This document shows positions 34,571 through 45,895 of a stretch of DNA of 64,000 bases, one piece after another. Source of the DNA: Pezicula radicicola (Eukaryota; Ascomycota; Leotiomycetes; Helotiales; Dermateaceae). The stretch covers positions 868,001-932,000 of the forward strand of contig PDUO01000004.1 of assembly GCA_003008705.1 (NCBI GenBank), written 5' to 3'. A program made the translations under genes and the position numbers. The notes beneath the pieces were generated by a model. It searched no databases, was not told where the DNA came from, and saw nothing but the letters and a program-made list of their open reading frames with translations. Within the stretch, counting starts at the first letter, position 1. Every line of letters begins with the position of its first letter.

Positions 34571-36171
34571 ATGGACGATCTACTTCCCAGGCTGCTCTCC
34601 TTCCCTCCGCACCCTCCCCCGCCAAACCCGCCCTCCAACGAACAATACCATGCCGCTATCATACCCCATGTCATGATGGTCCAAAAGATTCCCGACAAAC
34701 AACTCCTAGCACCTACTTCCAGTGGCGAGAATACTTTAGACGTGAGTTTCCAGTCCTATAAATACCCGTTGAACCATCTCTGATAGCTTACTCCTCCAGG
34801 TCATCGATCCTTCCTTACACACCGTCCCCTACATTTACACACTGCTTGCGCAGATCAACGAGGCACTACAGAAGAACACGAAAACAGATCCCACGTGGCT
34901 CATGTCGAAGATTACCAATTTCATGGCCAGTTTCAACCCCATTCAAATGAGATATCTTGGTACTGCGTTTGAGAAACTAGTCAACCAGCTCGCCATGCTT
35001 GTTCGTCGTCTTGGCCAGGTAGGCATGCTATCAGAGTCTAAAACATCACATTTACTAACTGCCTTAGCCATATGCAGCTGTCAACCCAATCCGAGATGCG
35101 CTCCTACGGCTTGACCCAGCAGGATCAATGCTGACCTCAACGCACCTTCTCCTGGTGAAGATTGCTCTCGACACAAAATACTTTGCTGGGGCTGTTCCTG
35201 TCATTTCAAAGCCCATCTTATACTTCCCAGGCCCAAGGGATCAACCCAAGGACAAGCTTCCATGTGATCTCAGTCTCTCTACCCCGGCCTACATCACACC
35301 TGAAAGCGGCCTTACTTTAAAGCTACGTCATGTTGACGTCTTAGAATACTTCCTACTCAGTGGCATGATCTTCATTGGCCTGAAGAATTGGGAAAAGGCA
35401 CTAGAGTGTCTGGAAAATGCAGTAACATACCCAACTAAAGATGGAGCTTGCAGCAAGATCATGGTTACAGCATACAAGAAGTGGGTCCTTGTCAGTGTCC
35501 TCCTAGAAGGAAAGCCGATCAATCTGCCCAAATCAACCAGCAATGCCGCAGCAAAGCTCTATCACACGATTGCTAAGCCTTACGAGACTGTTGCTACACT
35601 CTTTGAGACTGCTACAGCTGGTAGGCTCAAATCGGAGGTCGAAATTGGTCATAGAATTTGGGACGATGACATGAACCTTGGTTTGATGGCCTGTGTCTTA
35701 GCTGCATACCAGAAGTTCCAGATCCGAAAACTTGCCCACATTTACAGCAAGATTTCCATCCCAGAAATAGTCAATCTGACAATGAGTGCTGAGACTGGTA
35801 ATCGAACATCAAGTCAGGCGGTAGAGCAACTTGTTCAGGCTATGATTCAAGAAGGATCTCTCATGGCTACACTTAGTCAAAACCCTGGCAGGCCATCTGT
35901 CTTAACCTTTGCAGCTAGTGGATTGACTTTGTCCGAAGCCCAGATTAAGAGTCAACTTCTTGCTACAACTCAGCGAATTCAAGCTCTTAGCCATGATATC
36001 AAAGTCACGGATCGCCTGCTCACTCATGACAAGGAATACATCAAACACTTGGTAGCTGTGAAGAAGCGAGCCAAGGATGGTGTACCAGCAGGCAATGAGG
36101 CGGATTGGAATGAAAGCGGAATAATGGAGGAAGATCTTATGGAAACTGACAAGTGGTTTCAGCCAGAATGA
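34571..36171 (+). CDS. csnC: COP9 signalosome subunit 3
   Basis: Three exons (34571-34741, 34800-35018, 35068-36171) give 497 residues, the expected size for fungal CSN3. The N-terminus is MDDLLPRLLSFP. Helical repeats follow: SLHTVPYIYTLLAQINEAL, AFEKLVNQLAMLVRRLGQ, then PYAAVNPIRDALLRLDPAGS across intron 2. A PCI-type region lies at about residues 330-450 (AAYQKFQIRKLAHIYSKISI, then the SQNPGRPSVLTF stretch). The tail is acidic (EEDLMETDKWFQPE). The COP9 signalosome removes Nedd8 from cullins and is required for fungal development and light response. CSN3 is a structural subunit. The ATG has a good context (AAACCATGG) but sits directly behind the small ORF at 34122-34560. Introns are 58 and 49 nt. 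Confidence 0.9.
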
Positions 36172-38338
36172 GTTTCGCATGTCCTTACATATTCACGAGA
36201 AATGTGTTATGATAATGGATTTCTCTCTGCTATCAGCGTTGTACATTGGTGTTCTCACTTGAGAACTATGGCGTTCATAGGATGGCAGCATACAGCAAAT
36301 GGCGTCTAGAGGAGTTGCGATAGAGAATGTCTTCATCAGTCTTCTCGCTAGCTTTGGCAAAAATTTCTGCGAGATAGCCTAGCATATTAGAAGATGAATG
36401 AAAAGTAATCACTATAAGAAGCTGTGCGCACATGTAGCTCACTTCGTGAATGAGCACCGAGAGAAAGCTGTCACCACGGCCATGAATAGGGATTGCAACT
36501 CATTAGTGATTTGATATGTGGAAAGTGTTTCATTTGCTACTACTGCTATCGATCCCTTCCATGTAGGCAAGCTGCCACTGCAATCACAGGTTTTCCTTCT
36601 CCTTAATAACTCTCGATGTTACAGCTAAATACCCTACGTAGTCTTAGACTACTTGATACAGAGTGCACTTAGGTTTTAAAGAAATATAGCCCTTTCCAAA
36701 ATAAAACTAAGACGCAAGAGAAAATATTAGTAGAACGCTATTAACTCCACTATTTACACATAAGGCGACTTTAAAGTATATTAGGTAGGTAGCTAGCAAG
36801 CTATCAAGTGTAGGTGTGTTTTCAAACTACTAAATTAGACTATAAGAGAGATAATTATTTTAATAAGATAGATCTAGGGTCCCACAGTTGATTGAATCTA
36901 GGTTATGTATGTATGCTCCTGAATTAGGTAGTGGAATCAGCAGCTAGCTAGTATTAGCGATTACACAATGGCGAAATAGAACGCGAATAACGAATGGTAG
37001 GGTTGTGGAAAATTATATTTTTGATGTGTTATACAATGCCATTGTAAATAAAAGCAAAAGGCAAACTTTTCTATTCTGTTGTCAGTCGAGTTTCAGTTGT
37101 CAGTGATAAGACAATACTTTGTGTTTCTAAACTAGGAAGAGGAGCGGATGCTTAAGTTCCTGTATGTTGATCTCATCAGAGACAACAAGTCTCTTCTTGG
37201 GCAATATTTCGTAATCTCGTAATAGATACGTGCTTCTCTTCTTTTGCTGGGGTAATATTAGATAGGAATTGTGAGAAGTTAGGGTTACAACTAACATTCT
37301 TACAGACAGTGAAGTGAGATTCTAATTTCAGAAGTTGACTTAGCAAGGAACTGTACAAAGAACTGAAACCCAGATCTAATGGATCTTTATGACAAGACTC
37401 AGAGTGACACTTACAGCACTTGTGTATTATATTGCGAAGCTGGGCTAAGATACATTAAGGTAGGAAGTATTAAGAGATGAGTTAAAGATAAATACTATGG
37501 ATCTTCCTAATAACTCATTAACTATCCTTTCTCTATCAGAACATGTTTCATCAACTAGAGCCTAGTTTTTATATATAAAGACAAGTCTCTAATTCGAGGT
37601 ATCACGCAAAACGGAAAATATGCAAGTACGAGAGACAAGCCTTTTGCCTCCTACATACTTATCTCTCACATTTACATTATCTAAGACGCTTGAAACAAAA
37701 GATTGACAATAGCGAGCTAAATGTCAAAAGCGTTCTAACTAACAACGTTTACTTTGTTCACCAAGACAATTCAGTGTACGCAGTACTCTCTCCAACATTC
37801 TGGGCAGACTAGGTGCTATCTTTGGAAATCTGACTAGAGGTTTGGTTGGATTGGTGGCTCCGTTGAGTGGTGAACTTGGCAAAGCTCTCTTGCGCGTCTG
37901 CTATTGACGTCTAATTAGAGTGGTGGACTTTATTTTTATATATAATGTGTCTCGAAAGCTTCTTTAGGTCTAGGGCTATGTTCGTGGAATCTTAAGGATA
38001 TGCAGACTTGCTCGAAATCCCAATTCTGCTCAAGGTACCATAACTGAGCACGAGATTGGTACAATTTGATCTTGTAACATTTAGGGCTCTGGCAAAGATG
38101 AAATAATAAGAACACGTCAAAAACACTATGAAAAACGAGGATCATGGATCACTTGTCCAATTTGCACCGCTTTTGTAGTCTTTCTGAAACTATAGAATAT
38201 TTCAGGAAAAGACACAAAATCATTTTTGGTATCGTATATTATGTCGCGATTGAATCCTAAACCCCAGACTCCCCCACAACGCCCAAAATGCAGCTCACAA
38301 CTCTCAAAAGTTTCACAAACACCTCTCACTAATTCACA
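36172..38338. other. AT-rich gene-free block
   Basis: About 2.2 kb lies between CSN3 and the TRAPP gene, strongly AT/TA-rich from about 36,600 to 38,220, with no coding frame of substance. The composition is like a remnant degraded by RIP, but I recognise no element ends. Confidence 0.55.
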
Positions 38339-38947
38339 TTACGTGCCACCAACACCAGGCATCCACCCCTCCCCAATCCTCCTCATATCCTCCACAAACC
38401 TCCGACTCGTAATCTTCCTACCACCTCTACCAGTTGGCGGACAATGCTCATCAGGATCAAAGAAAGGATTCTGCAAGAGCCTAACATAAGCAGCCTGCAT
38501 AGCCTTAAAAACAGCCTTCATCTCTCCCTCCCTCAATCCTAAGCTTCCAATCCCCTTATTAATGCCCTCATCAGCTACGATCCTTCCTCTCATATCAACA
38601 ACCACTACAAAGCGTACGCCAGTATTGGTTTCGAATCCATAGGCTGCGAGGCGTTCATCGATTGCGTGTAGGAGACCGAAGTCGCCTGAGAGGTTGGGTG
38701 TTGTTGAGGTGGTTTTGGAGCGCGCTTCGAAGATGTCGAGTGTGCTGGATAGGAGGAGTGAGAATCGGAGGGGTGTTAGGATGGGCGTTGCTGCTGTGTT
38801 TGACCCGTTGGTGTTGGTTGGGAAGGTGGAGATGTGGAGGGGGTTGTTCTAGATAGTTTGTTAGCTTGGTGTTGGATTACTGTGAGGTGAACATACATTT
38901 TTGCCAATTACGCCTAGGCAGGCGATTGACGGTATTGTTGTTGTCAT
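38339..38947 (-). CDS. TRAPP complex subunit, TRAPPC2-like (sedlin family)
   Basis: Exons 38947-38897 and 38848-38339 on the minus strand (48-nt intron) encode 186 residues. The start MTTTIPSIACLGVIGKN joins to NNPLHISTFP, the longin-fold N-terminus of the sedlin/TRAPPC2L family. FSLLLSSTLDIFEARSK and GLLHAIDERLAAYGF follow, with MVALVTE-like family strands replaced here by VRFVVVVDMRGRI. The C-terminal helix is AVFKAMQAAYVRLLQNPFFD. TRAPP complexes are exchange factors for Ypt1/Rab GTPases in ER-Golgi and intra-Golgi traffic. The protein is longer than human TRAPPC2L (about 140) because of a Thr/Ser-rich insert and a basic C-terminal tail. Confidence 0.8.
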
Positions 38948-39755
38948 TTGAGCAAGTTTGTGGTGTTGCTTGAAGCTCTGTGATGTGACAGAGGTTGAAG
39001 CTGAGTTCTGCCAGGCGAGGCTGACAGTTTTGACCGGCCAGCCTTGCTCTTCCCTCACACTGTACAAGTACGTACCTTCGTAAGTTTTGTTTCGTAACGG
39101 CGCACATGCATTAAAGATGCTGAGCTGGTTTAAGAAATTCCTGGAATTTCACCAGTTTTTGTATTGCTTAACGCGTGGTGGTTTTACTTTCTATAGGACA
39201 AGACAAGTTTGCTCAACATTCGAACCAAAGGAGGCAAGTCCAATCTAGAGCAACTACAATGAAAACTTCTAGAATCTTAGCTTTCGTGATTTCGATGTTG
39301 GATGATCAAGTTGTATCATCAGAAGTTGAGGTTGTTAAAAAATGGTGATGGGCATATCAAGTATTTCTTGTATCCTTATCCTCTTAATTCCAGGTTACCA
39401 TTGAGTTCACAAGAGCTAATTTTCTGTTCAAAACATGAAACATCTCTACTGCTTTAACGTACAATCTAGTACTTGAAGAAGTTTGCATGCTGTCCAGCCA
39501 CAGGTTCTTGTCCAGTGCTTGGAATTGGGTGTGTGCCACATTGCTGTTCATTGGAACCGACATCCCCAGAAGCTTCCTCCTGCAGCCCAGCCCAGCCTTT
39601 CCTTTCAGCACCTAGTATACAGTAGACAGTATGAGCACGAAACTCCACTGTTGCCTCAGCCGCTGCTGGGTTCTTGTTAGTATCTGCTCATGCTTTGACC
39701 AAGCTCGGCGAAGCTAGGGTTGATGTTGTTCCTTTCGATAATATCCATTGACCTT
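38948..39755. other. intergenic
   Basis: This holds the promoter of the TRAPPC2-like gene and the 3' end of the transacylase gene (tandem on the minus strand). No further gene is seen. Confidence 0.7.
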
Positions 39756-41091
39756 TCAGTCTCCATCCTTCAAAAATTCAGTCTCATCCAAGGCTTTCAA
39801 GACTTCCTCCACCTCCCTAGGGTCGTTTATACCCCAGACTCCACCGCCTTTAACCTCGTCTCTTCCTCTCATGCCGACCTCCTTGCCGACAAGGTTTCTA
39901 CCAACTTTGCCAGGTCCAATTCCAATCCACCTACGAACACATTCCTCTTGATCCAGATACTTGATACTATCCCACCATCTAACAGTTTCAACACACTGCC
40001 GAGCTAGCAAGTCTTTCAACTCCTCTCTATTCTGGAATGGCCTTGCGCTAACATTGCTTATACATTCCATCGTCCCAGGAAATGAGAGCATATCCTGATC
40101 TTCTCGTCCCTTGACTCTACTTTTCCCTTCCAGTAATTTCTGCATTGCTTTGGCTGCGGGCTTCATCAGAGGACTGTGGAAAGGGCTATCACTCTTCAAC
40201 GTAACTGCTCTGGGATCGTGGCCTCCGAATTGTCTTAAGTGAGTGAGAAGCGTCTTGATCCTCTCAAGGTTTCCACTCAATACAATCTGGTTCTTGCTAT
40301 TGATATTGGCAATCAATACTTGCTGGATCGGGGGTATGTCTTCCGCGCTTTCAGACTTGGCGCCAGCGCTATCAAGACCTAGGAATTCATGTATCCCGTC
40401 GATTAATGGGAGTAAGTGATTAGGCTCGGTGACCAAGGCCACCATGCCATACTCGCCGCCATACTCAGCCATCGCTCTTCTTGAGCAATCAGCCATGTAT
40501 TCCGCTCGTTTGCGCACCAAATATAGACTATCCTCGAAAGCGATGCATCCAGCTGATACCAGGGCTGCAAATTCACCTAATGAGTGGCCCAATGTTACAT
40601 CCACACGTTCCATAGGTTTGAATCCAAATTCTTGTTCCAGTGTTCTAAGAATGAGAATTGAGGAAGCCATAATTGCAGGCTGTGCATTCTCGGTCGCTGT
40701 GAGAAGGGTGTTTGGTCCTTCTTCGATTATTTTAGAGAGCTTGTAGCCAAGAAGGTTGTCAATTTCTTCGATTAGAGGTTTCGTGGTTGTTGGGAAAGCT
40801 TCGATCCATGGTGTGAGCATGCCAACCTTCTGTACTCCCTGTCCTATAGCCAGTTAATGATGGCCTGATTCTTGCGCAACTTTGAAGGGAATTACCTGGG
40901 AAGAACATGGCTGTCCGCGGCCGACCAGCAGTGGAGTAATTACACCGCGCATTGTTTCGTGTGCTTTTGCTTGTGCTGGGAAGAATCAATTGGAAGGATC
41001 GTCGTGACGGAGAGCTGGCTAAGCCCTCTGCGACTCTTTCCCGGCTGGCCGTAACACATGGCTTTGGCAAACCGCCCGCTATGCGCTTCAT
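39756..41091 (-). CDS. MCT1: mitochondrial malonyl-CoA:acyl-carrier-protein transacylase
   Basis: Exons 41091-40896 and 40843-39756 (52-nt intron) give 427 residues. The N-terminal 55 residues are rich in Arg/Ser with almost no acidic residues (MKRIAGGLPKPCVTASRERV), as expected of a mitochondrial presequence. The catalytic domain starts with TAMFFPGQGVQKVGM (the FPGQG motif is completed across the splice). The nucleophile is Ser153 in TLGHSLGEFAA, the binding Arg is in VRKRAEYM near 178, and the catalytic His is about 288 in SDSPFHSPLMKPA. It loads malonyl groups onto ACP for type II mitochondrial fatty-acid synthesis, which supplies lipoate precursors. It is not part of a polyketide cluster, since no synthase lies nearby. 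Confidence 0.93.
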
Positions 41092-41961
41092 CTTGGAGAT
41101 TGACACTATTGTTCCGAACCAAGCTGGCCAGCTCGAGGGAATTGGGAAATGCCTTAATGTTAATATGTTGAAAGAATAGTGGTAGCTTGTTGTTTTTGTT
41201 GTTGGTGACTCCCACATGCTCGGGAGGGAGACGAAGCTCAGCAAGGCTGTCGGTCCAAAATTGCCGAATCCGATTTTGCGGAGGCGGGGCAATGGAGGAG
41301 TCGTGTAGTTTATTATGTACCGATTTTACGACGTATTCTACCGGAAGCGGACGATGCAGAGACTTGGACAGTTGGACTTGCACTTTGCGTTTTGATAACC
41401 ACCATAAAAATTACAACTCACAATTCATAGAAGTCTTGCTAAGAGAAGTAAGTTTCTTTGTAGCTATGAATACTAATTAGGACTTGGAGAAACCATAAGC
41501 GAGATGTGTCCCCAGAGGTGTACTTAAGGCACTTAGGGTTAGAGGGAGACATTTCAACATGGCAGAAATGACTAGCTTCACATTTTAACTCTACGTAGGT
41601 AGGTATCAAACGGGGGCGAGCAATAGCTGATATACTGCGAGGGCTTGAACCTAGTTTACTCTCGTATTTAGTAAGCGAGTAATGCTCTCTCTTTAGACTG
41701 GTCTTCTCTTAGGATATCACATGAAGTGACCCAAAGACCAGCCTGAAGGCACTCGGTCTCCCAGACTAACTCAAAATACCCGAGACCCGGCCATTCAAAC
41801 CAAATGACAACCAGCGGGAAGTTTCACAATGGCATCTAGCCGACGATGTGGTGGAAGCATTCCCAATGTACTTATTCTTCCGAACTCCGTAACTCATAGC
41901 TCTCGTTAACCCTTCCCGCTGCTCAAGAAACCATGCCCAACTCCGAAATGTCAATTGAACT
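41092..41961. other. intergenic
   Basis: This 870-bp stretch between two minus-strand genes holds the transacylase promoter and the dienelactone hydrolase 3' region. No supportable gene is present. Confidence 0.7.
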
Positions 41962-43216
41962 TCAATGTGCCTTCAACCAACCAAGCATCTGATCAAATGC
42001 CTGTCCTTGGGCAACCTTGATCGAAGAGTCCTCATACTCTCCCACAATTGCAAAGCCTAGTTTTGTATGTCAACAAATGGTATAGAATACAGAGGAGTGG
42101 GTATATACCATGGGGAACGCGAGGATGAATTAAGAACTCATTCTCAACCGAAATCTCTTTCAAATGCCGTTCTCCATATTCTCGTATGTCTTCGGGAAAG
42201 AGTTGATCATTCTCCACGCAGATGAATGCTAATGGTGACTTGGTCCCGTGGAAATCTTCCTTAGTAACCAACGTCGCATGGGCTATGGCACCAGCCTTGA
42301 CAAATGGACCTTTCTTCACAACGCCAGCTTCTACGTCCGGTGCTGCTTGCTGGCCCCAGATGACAGTATCTGATTTTTCGCCCGCAAGGAGTAGAAGAAT
42401 CTTTCCTCCAAAGCAATAGCCGACTAGGTTCAACAGCATTAGCATCAGCTTTACTGTACTACTGGTTTATCCTGCCTACCTCCATAAATGCCGTCTCCAT
42501 TCGCAACAGCATCAGCGAATTCGTCCTTAGCTGCATCAATAACCTTGTGGAGTATGGGAATGACCTTTTCGGGTGTCTGTCGTGCCAACCACATGTCGAT
42601 CAGGAACGATTTTGAAGTCTCTGCAAATTTCATCTTGATTTGCTCAAGAAGTGAAACGTCCTTTTCTTCCTCGTATGTGGGCGAGCCTGGCAGCGGATCG
42701 TTTTGAAACATATCTGGCATAACAACCAGAAAACCTTCCTGTGCATATTTATCTGCTTGGATCTGGTTGTTATCCGAGTGAAGACCAGTAGCACCAGTCA
42801 GAAAGAGAAGAAGTTTCGAAGGGGAGTGAGGATAGTCGGCAGGTTTTGAAATATAAACCTGTAGGTTTGTCAGTGCTTGACAGCGCTGATAATCCGCTGG
42901 TGTCAATTACATCAACGCCTCCTAGTTGGCTCATTTCACCTGAAGGACCTTGCCCAAAAGCTGACAACAAGTCAGCAACGTTATTAGCAAGATATTCCTT
43001 CTGTACTGACGTGTTTTCCTGTCGGTTATGCAATGCTCCTGAAGGGCAGGTCAGTAAAATACACATTCGCATAGAACAGCTCACACGTACTCCTAGACTT
43101 GGACCACTTTGCGCTGGCGTGTCTCCTGGAAATATGCTGCCTTCGGCCTGGGTCTCGGTGACATCTTGAACACTATCGCTCTCAGGCGCCTTCGTTGCAA
43201 CTTCTGGTTCAGCCAT
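41962..43216 (-). CDS. dienelactone hydrolase family protein (alpha/beta hydrolase)
   Basis: Five exons on the minus strand (43216-43087, 43038-42911, 42858-42480, 42423-42109, 42056-41962) give 348 residues. The first intron (48 nt, GTGTGA donor) is a multiple of three and could be retained; I favour removal because of its TACTGAC branch point. The core begins SGEMSQLGGVDVYIS, KPADYPHSPSKLLLFL. Catalytic residues are Cys216 in GVGYCFGGK, Asp285 in CVENDQLFP and His317 in HPRVPHGF, all present. Family members hydrolyse dienelactones in aromatic degradation, but most fungal paralogues have unknown substrates. The N-terminal 80 residues are an acidic, family-atypical extension. It is divergent from RFA1 with 248 bp between starts. 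Confidence 0.85.
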
Positions 43217-43364
43217 GATTTTGTAGGTGTGTATGTTACTGTACGAATGAGTTGATGGTATGTATGTCTCTCTCTCGAGCTTATCCAAGACCCCCCTACT
43301 GTCTTGGCGTTTAGCGGGGTTCTTGCTTAAGGACTAGCGCGTGCCTGGTTCGAAAAGCACTCTA

Positions 43365-43380
43365 CGCGCCTTTACGCGTC
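43365..43380. promoter_or_regulatory. MCB-type (ACGCGT) cell-cycle boxes upstream of RFA1
   Basis: ACGCGC at 43365-43370 and a perfect ACGCGT at 43375-43380 lie 85-100 bp before the RFA1 start, in the divergent promoter shared with the hydrolase gene. ACGCGT is the binding site of the MBF factor, which drives S-phase genes in yeasts, including RFA1. Use here is inference. Confidence 0.6.
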
Positions 43381-43464
43381 TTCCCTTCCCATAATCAACA
43401 ACTTCGACAGAATCAACGTCGACCCCTCCGATCCTTCATCTTGAGTCCTGCCAAATAAGCCATT

Positions 43465-45498
43465 ATGGAGGCCGCACGCGCTCAAGTCACTCAAGGCGCT
43501 TTAGAGTATGTTTTATACCTCTGGAGCTGTCTACTTGCTAACAAGAAAAACAGCGCCATCTTCAATGACCCCGGCAGACTTGCGAGAGAGTTTCCGGTAC
43601 CGATATGTCAGTGTGTACAGATTAAGGCACTCGCCCAAGCTGGTGTTGAAGGGGCTCCTGAGAGATATCGCATTGTGTTGAGCGACATCAAGAACTTCGT
43701 GCAAAGCATGCTTGCCACTCGTATGTACCCGACCAGATTGTGCTAATTTACAAAATTAACGACCCTTCAGAAGCAAACCATATCGTGCATGATGGAAAGT
43801 TAAAGAAGGGGTCTTTTGTTAGACTCAAGCAGTTCCAGGCCAATTCTGTTAAGGGCAAGAGGTTCGTTGCTTACGAAGAGCTACCGTCAAGATAATGCTA
43901 ACCATTTTACAGAATTCTGATCATCCTAGGCATTGAAGTCATCGAGGAGCTGGGCGAACTCGAAAAACTGGGTGACCCTAAAGCTCTGGAGGTAAAGGAG
44001 GAACAAGATGTCAAACCTGCGAACACCACTATTGCTGGAAACGGATTTTACGGAAATAAACCACAACAGCCTCCACAACAAGATCGTGCTTTACCATCGC
44101 GCTCGGGCCCAACGAGCTCTGCATCTGCACATGGCGCCATATACCCAATCGAAGGACTGTCTCCTTATGCGAACAAATGGACTATCAAAGCCCGAGTTAC
44201 AAATAAATCCGACATCAAGACTTGGCACAAGCCCAACAGCGAAGGTAAACTGTTCAGTGTCAATCTACTAGACGAGAGTGGAGAAATCAAAGCTACTGGA
44301 TTCAACGACCAGTGCGATATGCTGTATGATGTATTCCAAGAAGGCAGCGTATATTACATCTCAAGTCCATGCAGAGTCCAGCTTGCAAAGAAACAATTCT
44401 CAAATATCAATAACGACTACGAGTTAAGCTTTGAATCGGGCACCATTGTCGAAAAGGCCGAAGACCAAGATAATGTTCCGCAAGTCCGTTACAATTTCAC
44501 TACCGTCGGAGATTTACAAACTATTGATAAGGACTCCACCATTGATGTTATTGGAGTGCTCAAAGAAGTCGGCGAGATGTCGCAGATTGTTTCTAAGACG
44601 ACCCAGAAGCCATACGAGAAGAGAGATCTCACCCTTGTCGATGATACTGGCTATTCAGTTAAATTGACCATATGGGGAAAGTCAGCACAGTCTTTTGATG
44701 CAAATCCAGAATCTATTGTTGCATTCAAAGGAGCTAAAGTCTCAGATTTTGGTGGTAGGAGTCTAAGTCTGCTCTCCTCTGGTTCTATGTCTATCGATCC
44801 AGATATTCAAGAAGCGCACAAGTTGAAAGGCTGGTATGATTCCCAGGGTCGAACTGATACTTTCAACTCACACTCGAACATGGCAAGTGCCGGAGGAGCT
44901 GGTGGTAGACAGGACCAAAGCAAGACAATTGCCCAAGTCCGAGAGGAAAATCTCGGAATGTCGGAAAATACGGACTGGTTTACCACAAAGGGAACTATTG
45001 TCTATATCAAGCAAGACAATGTGTCGTATCCTGCCTGCTTAAATGATGGCTGCAACAAGAAGGTTACAGACATGGGAGACGGTACCTGGCGCTGCGAGAA
45101 GTGTGAACAGACGCACCAGAGACCAGAGCACCGCTACATCATGTCTTTGAATGTGAATGATCACACAGGCCAGCTGTGGCTCAGCTGCTTCGATGACGTT
45201 GGACGCATGATCATGGGCATGTCCGCAGATCAGTTGATGGAGCTTAGAGAAAACGATCAAGCGGCCATGGAAAGAGCATTTGAAGATGCCAACTGCAAGA
45301 CGCTGATTTTCAGATGCAGAGCTAAGATGGATACCTACCAAGACCAGCAAAAGTAAGATGTTTGGATAAGAACCTTATGACTATTACTGATTATTCGTAC
45401 ACAGAGTTCGCTACCAAGTCCAGAGCGCTAGCCCAATCCACTTTACCACTGAGGCACATAAGTTAGCCGAGCTTATCAAGACGTACAGCATGGAATAA
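43465..45498 (+). CDS. RFA1: replication protein A large subunit
   Basis: Five exons (43465-43505, 43554-43720, 43771-43861, 43913-45352, 45405-45498; introns 48-52 nt) give 610 residues, a normal length. RPA is the single-stranded-DNA-binding complex of replication, repair and recombination. Order: an N-terminal OB fold (to about residue 110), a Pro/Gln linker (NKPQQPPQQDRALPSR), DBD-A from about 180 (YANKWTIKARVTNKSDIKTW), DBD-B (VRYNFTTVGDLQTI..., LTLVDDTGYSVKLTIWG) and DBD-C with a four-Cys zinc ribbon at about 474-500 (PACLNDGCNKK ... WRCEKCEQ). The last exon ends LAELIKTYSME. All four zinc ligands are present. The upstream MCB boxes suggest S-phase expression. Confidence 0.96.
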
Positions 45499-45895
45499 AG
45501 CATGCAACTGTACAAACAGTCATAAGTTAAGCTTAATTATGGGCGGCTGTCGCTATATCGAGTAAGGCTACCATGGATTTGGGTCGGTTTGTTAAATTAT
45601 TATCAGGCCTCTAATGAGTAGAGCATATGATGAGCACACCAATGTGTCATGATGGCATGATGAGGCATTGGCGTTAATGGCTAGGAACTCATGAGTTAAA
45701 TGCAAGAATGTCAAAACTGAAATCATTGTGTACAACTCATGGTGTGAAGGCAACCGCACATGCATGTGCCAGATAAATTTAATGAACCAAACATGGAATC
45801 TGACTCAAAGTTCAAATATATTTCTCCAAGGGAAAGATTTTATTAGCTCAATGCAGTGGACTGCTTCCTAGTGAGTGGGCGAATCTAAGGTCACC
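45499..45895. other. short intergenic region between convergent genes
   Basis: About 400 bp of 3' untranslated sequence separates RFA1 and the AFG1-like gene. Nothing else is seen. Confidence 0.7.

Noticed and set aside
39756..41091. malonyltransferase as part of a polyketide or fatty-acid synthase cluster
   Set aside because: It is a stand-alone protein with a presequence-like N-terminus, and no synthase or tailoring genes are nearby.
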